DNA of 64,000 bases from Streptomyces sp. XM4193 (GTDB lineage: Bacteria > Actinomycetota > Actinomycetes > Streptomycetales > Streptomycetaceae), in assembly GCF_023072595.1 (NCBI RefSeq), contig NZ_JALLGK010000002.1:310001-374000 (forward strand), given 5' to 3'. The notes under the pieces were generated by a model. The model did no database searches and had not been told where the DNA came from. It saw nothing but the letters and a program-made list of their open reading frames with translations. Of this stretch, positions 35,088 to 46,599 are shown in pieces. The position numbers and the translations under genes were made by a program. Position 1 is the first letter of the stretch. The number at the start of each line of letters is the position of its first letter.

Positions 35088-35383
35088 GGCGTCGAGCCTA
35101 ACGCGCACCTCCGACAGGCCCGCGCGCGCTCCGTCACACGATCCGTCCAACTCCCCGGCACGGCTGCCGTTTCGCCGCGCTCCCGTCACTCTCCGGCGCT
35201 CCCCGTCCCGCGCGGCACCCCGCGTCCGCCCCCGCGCGCACGCCACGCCTGCCCCCGCGTCGCCCCACGACCTGTCCCGTCCCGCCCCGTTCCGCCGTGC
35301 GCACCGGCCCGTCGCGAGGCCGCCGCCGTGGGTGGAATCACCCGCTTGCCTGGAGTGCACTCGAAGGCTCTAGCGTCGTCGCC
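35088..35383. other. Divergent intergenic region between the serine hydrolase and merR
   Basis: This 296-nt stretch is very C-rich on the plus strand (runs such as CCCGTCCCGCCCCG). I see no gene in it. Its right end carries the merR promoter described separately. Confidence 0.5.
35346..35376 (+). promoter_or_regulatory. MerR-type promoter with 19-bp spacer
   Basis: -35 TTGCCT (35346-35351), 19-bp spacer, -10 TAGCGT (35371-35376). The spacer contains the perfect palindrome GAGTGCACTC (35353-35362), flanked by GCCT and AAGGC. Over-long 19-20-bp spacers with a central dyad are the signature of promoters untwisted by MerR-family activators. The ATG lies 8 nt after the -10 hexamer, so the mRNA should be essentially leaderless. 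Confidence 0.75.
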
Positions 35384-35962
35384 ATGACGATGACGCAGCC
35401 GGGCCCGAACCGGCAGGTCCATCAGCAGACTTCGGACGAACCCGGCGACCGGCCCCGCTACACCATCAGCGAGGTGGCCGAGCGGACCGGCCTGAGCGCG
35501 CACACGCTGCGCTGGTACGAACGCATCGGGCTGATGCCGCACATCGACCGCACCCACACCGGCCAACGCCGGTTCTCCGACCGGGACATGGAGTGGCTCG
35601 ACCTGGTCGCAAAGCTGCGCCTCACGGGTATGGCGGTCGCCGACATGGTGCGCTACGCCGAGCTGATCAGGGCCGGTGAGGCGACCCTGCGGGAGCGCCT
35701 GTTGCTGCTCAGCCGCACCCGCGAGGAAGCACAGCGGAAGATCGCGGGGCTTCGGGAGACCATGGCCGTCCTCGATTACAAGATCAACCACTACGAGTCC
35801 AAGATCGACCGCCGCGAGTCCGGAAGCGGCCGATACGAGCCCGGTGCCGAGTGCCATGAGACCGGGGTCGACCGTCCCGAGGACGGGATCGACTGCCGTG
35901 GGGACGGGATCGACCGCCGTGGGGCCGCCTGTGCGTCGCCGAGTCGGCGGCAGAACGCATGA
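35384..35962 (+). CDS. MerR-family transcriptional regulator
   Basis: 192 aa from ATG 35384. The winged HTH is YTISEVAERTGLSAHTLRWY, ERIGLMPHIDRTHTGQRRFS (about 27-65), followed by a coiled dimerisation helix (LRERLLLLSRTREEAQRKIAGL). The effector region is short, like aldehyde- or organic-responsive MerR proteins. The C-terminal tail after residue ~135 is a degenerate acidic/basic repeat (GVDRPEDGIDCRGDGIDRRG) from a 21-bp DNA duplication. Likely autoregulated through the 19-bp-spacer promoter. Confidence 0.9.
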   Translation: MTMTQPGPNRQVHQQTSDEPGDRPRYTISEVAERTGLSAHTLRWYERIGLMPHIDRTHTGQRRFSDRDMEWLDLVAKLRLTGMAVADMVRYAELIRAGEATLRERLLLLSRTREEAQRKIAGLRETMAVLDYKINHYESKIDRRESGSGRYEPGAECHETGVDRPEDGIDCRGDGIDRRGAACASPSRRQNA

Positions 35963-36301
35963 CCGCGACCGCGCTTCCCACCACTCGCCTCGGCCGGGCG
36001 GGCCGGCGGTCGGTGCCCAGGGCCTGGGCTGCAGGCGCATGAGCTGGGCCCACGGACCCGGGCCGGCAGCGGCTCGAAGCCCGGCGGTGCACATCGTCGG
36101 CCGGGACATGTCCTCGGGAGCGGCACCTCTTCCGAGGCGGTGACGCGACCGGCTGCCCGGCCCGGCCGAGGGCTCGCCCGGGCGGTCCGAAAGGGACGGC
36201 ACCCGCAGCTGCCGGGAAATGTTTGGTGCTGTCGCGATCCGGTGACCGGCGTTCGCCCGCGGACGGCCGACGCTTCTGCGCGGGCCGGACTCAGCAGCGG
36301 C
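35963..36301. other. Intergenic stretch, nothing recognised
   Basis: 339 nt between merR (plus) and the DUF4429 gene (minus, convergent). GC-rich with short complementary patches but no strong hairpin, no RBS-start pair and no RNA gene that I can support. Confidence 0.5.
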
Positions 36302-37198
36302 TCACAGCTCGGCGAGCAGCTCCGCCTTCTTGCCCGCGAACTCCTTGTCGGTCAGCAGCCCCGCCGAGTGCAGTTCTCCCAGGTGCCGTATGCGCTCGGC
36401 GATATCGGCGGGATCGGAACGCACGGGCTCATCCGCACCGCCGATCGAACATCGGGCCTTGTCGAGGCTGCGCACCGATGCCGGTTCCGCGGCCCGGACC
36501 GCTGCCAGCACCGCCGCCGCCAACGGCAGCGACTCGTGCACCAGCCCGTAACCGAGCCCGAAGACGATCGCGAACGGGTCGTGCTCCGGCTCCGGCTTCT
36601 CCTGCTCCTCCTTCGTGCCGTGCGGGAGCAGTCGGAGGTAGCCGTTGAAGACCTCGGGAGAGCGCCACTCGACGTCGCTGAGCTCGCTTACCTGGAACCG
36701 CTGGTCGCCGGCTTTCCACTTCGCGGAGGAGGCGCCGGTCCAGAACCAGCGGAAGGTCACCGACCGGCCGTCGAACGCGGCCTTGCCGTCGTAACCCTTG
36801 AAGCTCAGCGGAGCCTGCGGGGCGTCGACGAGATAGCGCTCCGCAGGCTCACTGCGGTCGGCGGGCAGCATGCTCCGCAGCTCGCCCAGGTAGTACTCGG
36901 CCAGCACCTCCCGGTCCGCCGGGAGAACCAGCCGATACGGGTCGCACCTCTCCTTGAGCTGACTTCCGGCCGCGTCCACCAGCGGGTCGGCGCCGACGCG
37001 CGGGGTCAGACGAAGCACGACCGTCCCGCGTCTGGTTCCGGGCAGCAGCTCTGCGCCGCTCAACGCCTCGTAGGGGATGCGGCGTTCGCCCAGCACGTGG
37101 AACAGCTTGGGCGTGCGGATCCCCCGTTCGAAGCGGATGAGCACGGAGTCTGTGTCGAACTCCCAGGAGGAGTGAATTCCAGCCAGTACGTCACCCAT
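36302..37198 (-). CDS. DUF4429 domain protein with C-terminal SHOCT
   Basis: 298 aa from ATG 37198 (MGDVLAGIHSSWEFDTDSVLIRFERG, the standard family N-terminus); an ATG 9 nt upstream is also in frame. Two DUF4429 units, about 1-110 and 130-230 (second begins FKGYDGKAAFDGRSVTFRW). A short SHOCT motif ends the protein (IAERIRHLGELHSAGLLTDKEFAGKKAELLAEL region), as in many actinobacterial membrane-associated proteins. Function unknown; PH-like folds are suspected for such domains. Confidence 0.88.
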   Translation of the reverse strand: MGDVLAGIHSSWEFDTDSVLIRFERGIRTPKLFHVLGERRIPYEALSGAELLPGTRRGTVVLRLTPRVGADPLVDAAGSQLKERCDPYRLVLPADREVLAEYYLGELRSMLPADRSEPAERYLVDAPQAPLSFKGYDGKAAFDGRSVTFRWFWTGASSAKWKAGDQRFQVSELSDVEWRSPEVFNGYLRLLPHGTKEEQEKPEPEHDPFAIVFGLGYGLVHESLPLAAAVLAAVRAAEPASVRSLDKARCSIGGADEPVRSDPADIAERIRHLGELHSAGLLTDKEFAGKKAELLAEL

Positions 37199-37254
37199 GC
37201 GGCCCATCGTATGCGGCGGTCGGCCGCGAGTCCCGTCTCCGGGACCATCCGCGT

Positions 37255-38478
37255 TTACCAGGAGGTAGTGGAGCCGTAGCTACCGGTTCCGACGGCCGCA
37301 AGGTTGGCCAGAGCACCTGTCCCCGGCTCGAAGTACGCGGTGTGGCCCGAGGCGTCCGCGGTGGCCAGACGGCGCGACCCGAACCCCGGCTCGGCGGGAT
37401 CCGCACCGTGGCCGATACCGCCGAAGTTCAGATGGGGAACATCGGCGATCCAGTCGCCCTGCGCGCGCATCGCCCACAGCCTGCGGCTCCCGCCCAGCTC
37501 GGACGCACTGTCCAGACGCATGCCCGGGCTGCCTGCGACGACCACGTCCGTCACCCTCGCCGGACTCCTGGGCCCGGCCACACCGCAGACCACGGAGCCG
37601 TAGCTGTGACACATCAGCGCCACCGTCGAATCGCCGGGCAGCGCCCGCAGCAGTTCGTTGAGCCGGGTCGCGCCGTCCTCGGCGAGGTCGCCGGTGGCGG
37701 CGCTCATCCCCACACCGCGCGGCGCCGTGTAGTCGGCCCAGGCGATCGTGGCCGTGCCGACCTCGGGCGCCTGTCTCCTGCCGCTTTCGTAGACGGCCTG
37801 CGCCATACCGACCGGGGCGGTGTACTTCAGCTGGGTGCGCTCGAACGTCAGCAACTCGGTGTCCACACCGGGGACTATCACCGAGACCCGCTCGGCCTTC
37901 TCGAGGTTCCCGAAGACCTCCGCGGCACGGCCGCGACCGGTCGGGTCGAAGGCGAGGATCTGCCGGTCGCCCTCCAGGAGCGAGGTGAACCTGTTCATCC
38001 TGCGCCCGGCGTCGTGCTGCCCGGCCTCGGTGAGCCGTTCGTCCGTCTTGCGCTCGCGCTCGACGGCGACCGCCCGGTGCAGCGCGAGCCGGTTCGCTTC
38101 GTAACGCAGCCGCACCGGAACGCCGTTGAGGTTTCCGACGATCAGCGGGTGCTCCTCGGCGAGGCCGCGCTGCTCGTTGGTGCTCAGAGAGCGGAAGAAC
38201 CGACGCACCTCCGCGGGCCTTGCTTCCGGGTCCGGCAGCGGGCGCCCTTCGAGGGAGCTCTCCGCCCAGACGGAGAGTGCGGCCTCGCGCGGGCTGGGCA
38301 GCCGGTGCTGGTTCTGCACCGCCGTCCAACCGGCCGTCGCGAGAAGCACGAAGACCACGGCGATGGTCAGGGCTACGCGCCATCCGGTACCGGCGCGCTC
38401 GCCGCTGTGCGGCACGGCGAGGCCGGCGAGCGGATTGCTGAGGTCCATTCGTCTGCGCAAAGAGGTCACTGGAGGCAC
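37255..38478 (-). CDS. Alpha/beta hydrolase (DUF1023 family), membrane-anchored
   Basis: 407 aa with a GTG start at 38478; ATG 38448 is a plausible later start, and no RBS settles it. One N-terminal TM segment lies at about 33-55 (VALTIAVVFVLLATAGWTAV). The DUF1023 catalytic domain (about 195-390) has RVSVIVPGVDTELLTFE, the nucleophile elbow MCHSYGSVVCG, the acid region VVAGSPGMRLD, WAMRAQGDWIADVPH, and the His near TADASGHTAYFEPGT. It probably hydrolyses an ester or amide outside the membrane; substrate unknown. Confidence 0.88.
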   Translation of the reverse strand: MPPVTSLRRRMDLSNPLAGLAVPHSGERAGTGWRVALTIAVVFVLLATAGWTAVQNQHRLPSPREAALSVWAESSLEGRPLPDPEARPAEVRRFFRSLSTNEQRGLAEEHPLIVGNLNGVPVRLRYEANRLALHRAVAVERERKTDERLTEAGQHDAGRRMNRFTSLLEGDRQILAFDPTGRGRAAEVFGNLEKAERVSVIVPGVDTELLTFERTQLKYTAPVGMAQAVYESGRRQAPEVGTATIAWADYTAPRGVGMSAATGDLAEDGATRLNELLRALPGDSTVALMCHSYGSVVCGVAGPRSPARVTDVVVAGSPGMRLDSASELGGSRRLWAMRAQGDWIADVPHLNFGGIGHGADPAEPGFGSRRLATADASGHTAYFEPGTGALANLAAVGTGSYGSTTSW

Positions 38479-38705
38479 ACCATAGGAGACGCCGTCGTCG
38501 ACTCGGCGGGAGTCGTGACTCGCCTCACATTCCCCGTAGTTGTTGTCCGGCGGTTGTCAGTTGCTTGGTCGGCTGCGTGCAGGTGATGCGTGAGATGCAT
38601 GGCAGTGCGTGTGGCGGCTGTTGGTGCGTGTGATGCGTTTCGCTGTGTGCGGTCCGGCCCATCCTGCCCGGATGCCCCGCGGCGGTCGCAGCAGCCGCTC
38701 GTGGC

Positions 38706-39353
38706 TCACGAGGTCGGCGAGGTCTGCGGCTGCGGGGCCCAACCGGGCTCGAAGACGCTGGGTATGTGATCGAGGAAGCTACGGGCCTGGCGCATCGCTC
38801 CTGTCACGGTGGCGTCCTCGCTCTGTCCCCACTGCTGCATCGCGATCCGCAGCACGCCGAAGAACGCGCCGACCAGCACCCGCGGGCGCGGATCGTCCTC
38901 CACGCTCGTCCCCGCTCGCTCGGCGATCGCCCGGGCCAACCGCTCCTCGGTCTCCAGGCTCCGCCAGGACTGCACCGCGATGAGAGCGGGGGTCGTCTCG
39001 ATGAGCTGCCACATCCGCAGGTGCAGATCGATCGGGATGACCGCGGCGACCGACTCCCCGACCCGCTCCAGGACTTCCTCGAGAGTCGCTCTCAGCGCCA
39101 CGAGCGGAGGCTCATGAGCGGGACGACCTCGCAGCAGTGTGAGGAACTGCTCCTCCACGGTCTCCTGGAGGGCGAAAACGACGTCCTCCTTGCCCGCGAA
39201 GTAGCGGAAGAAGGTGCGCTCCGACACATCCACCGCACTTGCGATCTCCTCGACGGTGGTCCTCTCGTAACCCCGCGACACGAAGAGCTCGTGCGCCGCG
39301 CGGATGAGGGCGTCCCTGGTCTGCTGCTTCTTGAGTTCGCGCAGGCCGGCCAC
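38706..39353 (-). CDS. TetR-family transcriptional regulator
   Basis: 215 aa from GTG 39353 with GGGAGGTGAGC upstream; the frame is open far upstream but non-coding in character. HTH: TRDALIRAAHELFVSRGYER followed by TTVEEIASAVDVSERTFFRYFAGKEDVV. C-terminal ligand domain FFGVLRIAMQQWGQSEDATV. It diverges from the I36-type gene across 208 nt, so it may regulate that gene or itself. Confidence 0.9.
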   Translation of the reverse strand: MAGLRELKKQQTRDALIRAAHELFVSRGYERTTVEEIASAVDVSERTFFRYFAGKEDVVFALQETVEEQFLTLLRGRPAHEPPLVALRATLEEVLERVGESVAAVIPIDLHLRMWQLIETTPALIAVQSWRSLETEERLARAIAERAGTSVEDDPRPRVLVGAFFGVLRIAMQQWGQSEDATVTGAMRQARSFLDHIPSVFEPGWAPQPQTSPTS

Positions 39354-39561
39354 CCGCTCACCTCCCTTGCTGTGCTGATCAACTCTAGCCGCGTCGGCTC
39401 GCACGAATGTGCCACCCGGTTGTCGCTGTGGATTACTCATGAGTTGTGCACAACTCCACCATCCGTACCGGTGAACGAAGCCCGGATCCCTTGGTGATCG
39501 CCTCGCACGGCCGGACTCTGAGGTCGGCAAGCAGCTTCGAGGACCACGAAGGGACACCGCC

Positions 39562-40290
39562 GTGCAGCCGACCCGTACACAGCGCACCGAAACGATGCAC
39601 ACCCGCTGGATGCACACCGAGAGGATGCACACCGAGAGGATGCACACCCGCACGCAGCGCACCCCGCAGCACGCCCCGCACCGCAGCCGGCAGCAGGCCG
39701 CGCGCTGCACTCCGCTCCGCGATCCGCGCTCCGTCCCACAGCCCGTCCCGCACGCCGCCGTTGGGCCCGGTGCCCAGTCCTTCTCCGAATCGCAGTCACG
39801 CCGCCGTCCGCGAACTCCCGCTCGCGCGGCCGGGCTTGCCCGGCGCCTCGCCAACCGGCTGCCGGCGGCGGGGCGTTCGGCGCCGGACCGCCGGCTGTCG
39901 GCAGTCGCACGCCGAAGCGGTGCTCGGGTGGCACGGCTGCTGGTGGTGATCGTGTGGACGACGGCGACCCTCTTCGCACTGCCGGGTGCGGCGCGTGCCG
40001 GTTCACCGCCGGCGGCGGAGTGCGCGGCCGGCGAGCTGTGTCTGTGGCCCCGCGCCGACTACGGCGGCCCACGCACCCACCACGAGCTGCTCGGCCTCAC
40101 CACCGAGGAGTGCACCCCGCTTCCGAAGGGGACGACGGCCGGCTCGCTGGTGAACCGCACCGGCCGTCCGGTCACCGTCTACCAGAGCGCCGTGTGCGAC
40201 ACGACCGGCGATTTCAGTACCTATCCGTCCGGGTCCTGGGTGCCCGAAGCGCCCTACACCGTCCGCGCGTTCACCCTCTGGGAGCGCTGA
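39562..40290 (+). CDS. Secreted peptidase-inhibitor-like protein (I36 family) with repeat-bearing N-terminal extension
   Basis: 242 aa from GTG 39562 (GAAGGGACACC upstream). The first 120 residues are basic, His/Thr/Arg-rich and unlike a normal signal peptide; they contain four MHTxx repeats from a 15-bp DNA repeat. A signal-peptide core follows at about 123-148 (ARLLVVIVWTTATLFALPGA, cleavage after ARA). The mature I36-like domain has four Cys: AAECAAGELCLWPRADYGG, TTEECTPLP, QSAVCDTTGDF. I36 members include the metalloprotease inhibitor SMPI. True initiation could be further downstream, giving a shorter exported precursor. Confidence 0.7.
   Translation: MQPTRTQRTETMHTRWMHTERMHTERMHTRTQRTPQHAPHRSRQQAARCTPLRDPRSVPQPVPHAAVGPGAQSFSESQSRRRPRTPARAAGLARRLANRLPAAGRSAPDRRLSAVARRSGARVARLLVVIVWTTATLFALPGAARAGSPPAAECAAGELCLWPRADYGGPRTHHELLGLTTEECTPLPKGTTAGSLVNRTGRPVTVYQSAVCDTTGDFSTYPSGSWVPEAPYTVRAFTLWER
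39595..39654 (+). repeat. Four tandem 15-bp repeats with embedded RBS-ATG
   Basis: Units at 39595, 39610, 39625 and 39640. Units 2 and 3 are identical (ATGCACACCGAGAGG) and units 1 and 4 differ at the 3' end. Each unit starts with ATG in the reading frame, and two end with GAGAGG, which sits directly before the next ATG. Confidence 0.9.
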
Positions 40291-40559
40291 TGGGGCGCGG
40301 GCTTCAGGCCGTCGCACGGTATGCGTCCGCCGGTCGGTGCCGCCGCTCGCGCACGTTCCGCCGATTCCTGCGCCTCGGGCCCTCCGCCGGTCGGCGGGCC
40401 TGCCACCGGGCTTGCCCGGAGTCTCGCACTGCTGCCCCGAGCTGCCGCTGCGCTTCTCGGCCACAGCGAAGCGAATGCACACAGCGGAGGGGCCCGACCG
40501 CACCGTGCTCCGGGCGACCGGGCCCACTCCGTCTTGACGCGCTGCTGCGCAGTGCCTTC

Positions 40560-43292
<2,733 letters not shown>

Positions 43293-43873
43293 GCTGTTCC
43301 TTTGCTGGTTGGTGGTGCTCTGCTGGTATCGCGCCGACTCCCATCGTGGACCGATGGGCCGCGTACGTCACCTTTACTCAGGGGTAACCGCAGGGGACGC
43401 TTCAATTCGCGCGGGCCGGCCCTGCCAGGGCCGTGGGCCCGGTCGGAGGAAGCCTACGCGGGCGCCGGGAGAGCTCGTTGTGCGCGGCGTGGTGAAGGCA
43501 GTGGAAACGAATTGCGCACACCCTCGCTGAGCCTCACGGAGAAGGGCGGCGAGAGTCCGGTTCACTCGTCTCGGGCGTCTCGGTGCGGAGTGCCGAAATT
43601 AAGGGCACCTGTCAACTCCGTTGGGTGCGGAGTTCGTTACCGAATGCTTTTTACTCTTCCCTGAACGTATTTCTCCGGCGGCGGTCGCGGAGGTGTGTGC
43701 ACAGTGCCTCCGGGCGGCCGGGGAGAGGTGCGTCCGGCCCGGTCAGGCTGCCGGGTACTTGCGCGATTCGCCTGGCACGTGTGGACTACGGCGAAGCACT
43801 ATGCGTTCTCGCGGGAGATCTCGCGCTTACGCAAGGGCACAGGTACTTTCGCAACATGAGTAGGAGGCAATCC
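43293..43873. other. Divergent control region between aceE and the DUF3052 gene
   Basis: 581 nt without a convincing gene. Small open frames occur (for example 43621-43863), but they lack RBS and third-position GC bias. It contains the dyad next to aceE and, from about 43620 to 43860, an AT-richer stretch likely to hold the promoter of the DUF3052 gene. An RBS-bearing end (AGTAGGAGGCAAT) leads into that gene. Confidence 0.5.
43341..43359. promoter_or_regulatory. Inverted repeat upstream of aceE
   Basis: CCCATCG, 5 nt (TGGAC), CGATGGG: perfect 7-bp arms, 49 bp upstream of the aceE start codon. Suitable for a dimeric repressor; the regulator is not identifiable from this window. Confidence 0.5.
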
Positions 43874-44314
43874 GTGAGCGCGACCGCGGACCACGCGGAG
43901 GAGCGGACCAACCCCGCCGTGAGGCTGGGGATCCAGCCCGGACAGGTGGTCCAGGAGCTCGGCTACGACGACGACACCGAGCAGGCACTTCGTGAGGGAA
44001 TCGAGGCCATCTCCGGCAACGAGCTGGTGGATGAGGACTACGACGACCTCGCCGATGCTGTAGTCCTGTGGTTCCGAGAGGACGACGGCGACCTGACGGA
44101 CGCGCTGGTGGACGCCATCTCGCTGGTGGACGACGGGTCCCCGATCTGGCTGATGACTCCCAAGACGGGCCGTGACGGCTTCGTCGTGGCGAGCGAGATC
44201 GGTGAGGCCGCGCAGACAGCCGGACTCCAGCAGACGAAGCCGTTCAACGTCGGCAAGGACTGGACCGGCAGCCGTCTGGTCACGCCCAACGCGAGCCGTT
44301 CGGGCAAGAGCTGA
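43874..44314 (+). CDS. DUF3052 family protein
   Basis: 146 aa from GTG 43874, chosen for TAGGAGGCAAT upstream. The protein is acidic with NPAVRLGIQPGQVVQELGYD at the N-terminus, DLADAVVLWFREDDGDLTDA in the middle and SPIWLMTPKTGRDGFV near the C-terminus. This is the standard actinobacterial DUF3052 protein found next to aceE. Its function is unknown. A 19-bp hairpin terminates downstream. Confidence 0.9.
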   Translation: MSATADHAEERTNPAVRLGIQPGQVVQELGYDDDTEQALREGIEAISGNELVDEDYDDLADAVVLWFREDDGDLTDALVDAISLVDDGSPIWLMTPKTGRDGFVVASEIGEAAQTAGLQQTKPFNVGKDWTGSRLVTPNASRSGKS

Positions 44315-44510
44315 TCAGGCCGACAGGCCGGCCCTCCCGCCGGCGGATCGATCCTCGCCGAGCCCGTCGACTCGACGGAGCACCGGAGCTGCCCACGTAG
44401 CGCAAGAGTGGCCGGCAGAGCGAGCTGTCGAGCGCTCGACGAGCCACCTCATCGACTCGGCGCACTCCCGTGATTCCCGGAGTGCTCCGACGTCGTCCGC
44501 GTGCAGCCCG

Positions 44511-44553
44511 GACACAGAGCGCCCCCGAGACCACCTCGGGGGCGCTCTGTGTC
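44511..44553. terminator. 19-bp hairpin after the DUF3052 gene
   Basis: GACACAGAGCGCCCCCGAG (44511-44529) and its perfect complement 44535-44553 flank an ACCAC loop, followed by CCCC rather than T. Ends the DUF3052 transcript 65 nt before the peroxiredoxin gene. Confidence 0.75.
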
Positions 44554-44617
44554 CCCGGGCGCCCGGGCATAGGGTGGAGTCCGTCACTTTGGGTCGCTAC
44601 GGGAGGGAACGCACTCG

Positions 44618-45076
44618 ATGCAGGTCGAGGTTGGTACGAAGGCGCCGGACTTCGAACTGAGGAACCAGCACGGCGAATCGGTGTCGCTCTCGGACTTCCG
44701 GGGCGAGAAGAACGTCGTACTGCTCTTCTACCCGTTCGCTTTCACCGGGGTGTGCACCGGCGAGCTGTGCGCTCTGCGCGACGAGCTGCCGCACTTCGTG
44801 AACGAGGACGTCCAGCTGCTCGCGGTCTCGAACGACTCGCCCTTCTCGCTGCGCGTCTTCGCGGAGCAGGAGGGGCTCGACTACCCCCTGCTGTCGGACT
44901 TCTGGCCGCACGGCCGGGTGTCGCGGGAGTACGGCGTCTTCGACGAGGAGAAGGGCTGCGCGGTGCGCGGCACCTTCATCCTCGACAAGGAGGGAGTCGT
45001 GCGCTGGACCGTCACCAACGGACTGCCGGACGCGCGTGACCTGAACGAGTACGTACAGGCGCTCAAGAGCCTGTAA
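44618..45076 (+). CDS. Peroxiredoxin (AhpE-like)
   Basis: 152 aa. Thioredoxin fold with the peroxidatic Cys46 in FAFTGVC46TGELC51ALRDEL and the conserved Thr/Pro context upstream (YPFAFTGVC). Possible resolving cysteines are Cys51 and the one in EKGCAVRG. Closest to actinobacterial AhpE peroxiredoxins, which mycothiol/mycoredoxin can reduce; mrx1 is encoded in this window. It immediately precedes the Ter cluster. Confidence 0.93.
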   Translation: MQVEVGTKAPDFELRNQHGESVSLSDFRGEKNVVLLFYPFAFTGVCTGELCALRDELPHFVNEDVQLLAVSNDSPFSLRVFAEQEGLDYPLLSDFWPHGRVSREYGVFDEEKGCAVRGTFILDKEGVVRWTVTNGLPDARDLNEYVQALKSL

Positions 45077-45184
45077 GGCCTGGGTGCGAGCGGGAACCGA
45101 TCATTAGGATCGATTCGTTACCACCACAGGCATCCGTGAACGGGGGCACGCAGTGCTCCGCATTTCGATCTACTAGGAGGATTC

Positions 45185-45760
45185 GTGGGAGTCAGCCTCA
45201 GCAAGGGCGGCAACGTCTCGCTGACCAAGGAAGCCCCGAACCTGACCGCCGTGCTCGTCGGTCTCGGCTGGGACGCCCGCACCACCACCGGTGCCGACTT
45301 CGACCTGGACGCCAGTGCGCTGCTCACCAACGCCACCGGCAAGGTCGCGAACGACCAGAGCTTCGTCTTCTTCAACAACCTGAAGAGCCCCGACGGTTCC
45401 GTCGAGCACACCGGTGACAACATCACCGGTGAGGGCGACGGCGACGACGAGGCGATCAAGGTCAACCTCGCCGGTGTGCCGGCCGATGTGGAGAAGATCG
45501 TCTTCCCGGTCTCCATCTACGAGGCCGAGACCCGCCAGCAGAGCTTCGGTCAGGTCCGCAACGCCTACATTCGCGTGGTCAACCAGGCCGACGGGAACGA
45601 GCTGGCCCGTTACGACCTCACCGAGGACGCCTCCACCGAGACGGCCATGGTCTTCGGCGAGCTCTACCGGCACGGCGCGGAGTGGAAGTTCCGTGCCATC
45701 GGCCAGGGCTACGCCTCCGGCCTGCGCGGCATCGCCCAGGACTTCGGCGTCAACGTCTGA
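45185..45760 (+). CDS. terD: TerD-family calcium-binding stress protein
   Basis: 191 aa from GTG 45185 with a consensus RBS (CTAGGAGGATTC). TerD signature: [32 protein letters not shown] (Ca2+-binding Asp), [40 protein letters not shown] and [19 protein letters not shown]. TerD proteins bind Ca2+ and sit at the inner face of the membrane in Ter stress complexes. Upstream the sequence CGATC-ATTAG-GATCG overlaps a possible -10 TAGGAT (45105-45110). Confidence 0.95.
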   Translation: MGVSLSKGGNVSLTKEAPNLTAVLVGLGWDARTTTGADFDLDASALLTNATGKVANDQSFVFFNNLKSPDGSVEHTGDNITGEGDGDDEAIKVNLAGVPADVEKIVFPVSIYEAETRQQSFGQVRNAYIRVVNQADGNELARYDLTEDASTETAMVFGELYRHGAEWKFRAIGQGYASGLRGIAQDFGVNV

Positions 45761-45834
45761 CCGACGCACGCAGACCCGGGCGGGGCGTTCGCGGCGCGTC
45801 AGCGTCGTCGATGCCCGAGTCCGGTCACGGCTTT

Positions 45835-45877
45835 CCGGCGCCGCACACCTCCCGAAGCGGTAGGTGTGCGGCGCCGG
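45835..45877. terminator. 16-bp hairpin between the two terD genes
   Basis: CCGGCGCCGCACACCT (45835-45850) and its perfect complement 45862-45877 with an 11-nt loop. It separates the two terD transcripts. Confidence 0.7.
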
Positions 45878-45934
45878 GCAATGTGACGTACAACCAACTG
45901 ATCGCGGCAACACCGGGGAGAGGAAGCAGCAGAG

Positions 45935-46513
45935 ATGGGTGTCACGCTCGCCAAGGGGGGCAATGTCTCTCTTTCCAAGGCCGCGCCGAATCTGACGCAG
46001 GTCCAGGTCGGTCTCGGCTGGCAGTCCCGTGCCACCACGGGCGCGGATTTCGACCTGGACGCGAGCGCACTGCTGTGCGCGGGCGGCCGGGTGCTCGGCG
46101 ACGAGTACTTCGTCTTCTACAACAACCTGAAGAGCCCGGAGGGCTCCGTCGAGCACACCGGTGACGAGCTGGTCGGCGGCACCGGCGGTGGCGACGACGA
46201 GACGATGCTGGTCGATCTCACGCTGGTGCCCCAGCAGGTCGACAAGATCGTATTTCCCGTCTCCATTCACGACGCGGACGCCAGGCGTCAGACGTTCGGG
46301 CAGGTCACCAGCGCCTACATTCGCGTGCTGAACCAGGCCGACGGGAACGAGCTGGCCCGTTACGACCTCACCGAGGACGCCTCCAGCGAGACCGCGATGA
46401 TCTTCGGCGAGCTCTACCGCTACAACGGCGAGTGGAAGTTTCGTGCAGTCGGGCAGGGGTACGCGTCGGGGCTTCGCGGTATCGCCCTAGACTTCGGAGT
46501 CAACGTCTCGTGA
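45935..46513 (+). CDS. terD: TerD-family calcium-binding stress protein (second copy)
   Basis: 192 aa from ATG 45935 with GGGGAGAGGAAGCAGCAGAG upstream. It keeps all TerD motifs ([44 protein letters not shown]) and differs from the first copy mainly in Ca2+-loop length and the middle region. The near-identical DNA at the [13 protein letters not shown] segment of both genes (about 45580-45630 and 46330-46380) suggests duplication with strong constraint or gene conversion. Confidence 0.95.
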   Translation: MGVTLAKGGNVSLSKAAPNLTQVQVGLGWQSRATTGADFDLDASALLCAGGRVLGDEYFVFYNNLKSPEGSVEHTGDELVGGTGGGDDETMLVDLTLVPQQVDKIVFPVSIHDADARRQTFGQVTSAYIRVLNQADGNELARYDLTEDASSETAMIFGELYRYNGEWKFRAVGQGYASGLRGIALDFGVNVS

Positions 46514-46599
46514 AGCGCGCTTCGTTGACGACCTGAAGCGGCCCGCCGTTCGGCGGTTCGAGCGCGCGGGGGATCTCGATGAGAGAGATTGGGTAACCA

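Noticed and set aside
43621..43863. Possible 80-aa gene between aceE and DUF3052
   Set aside because: No RBS, mixed composition, and it runs into the RBS of the DUF3052 gene.
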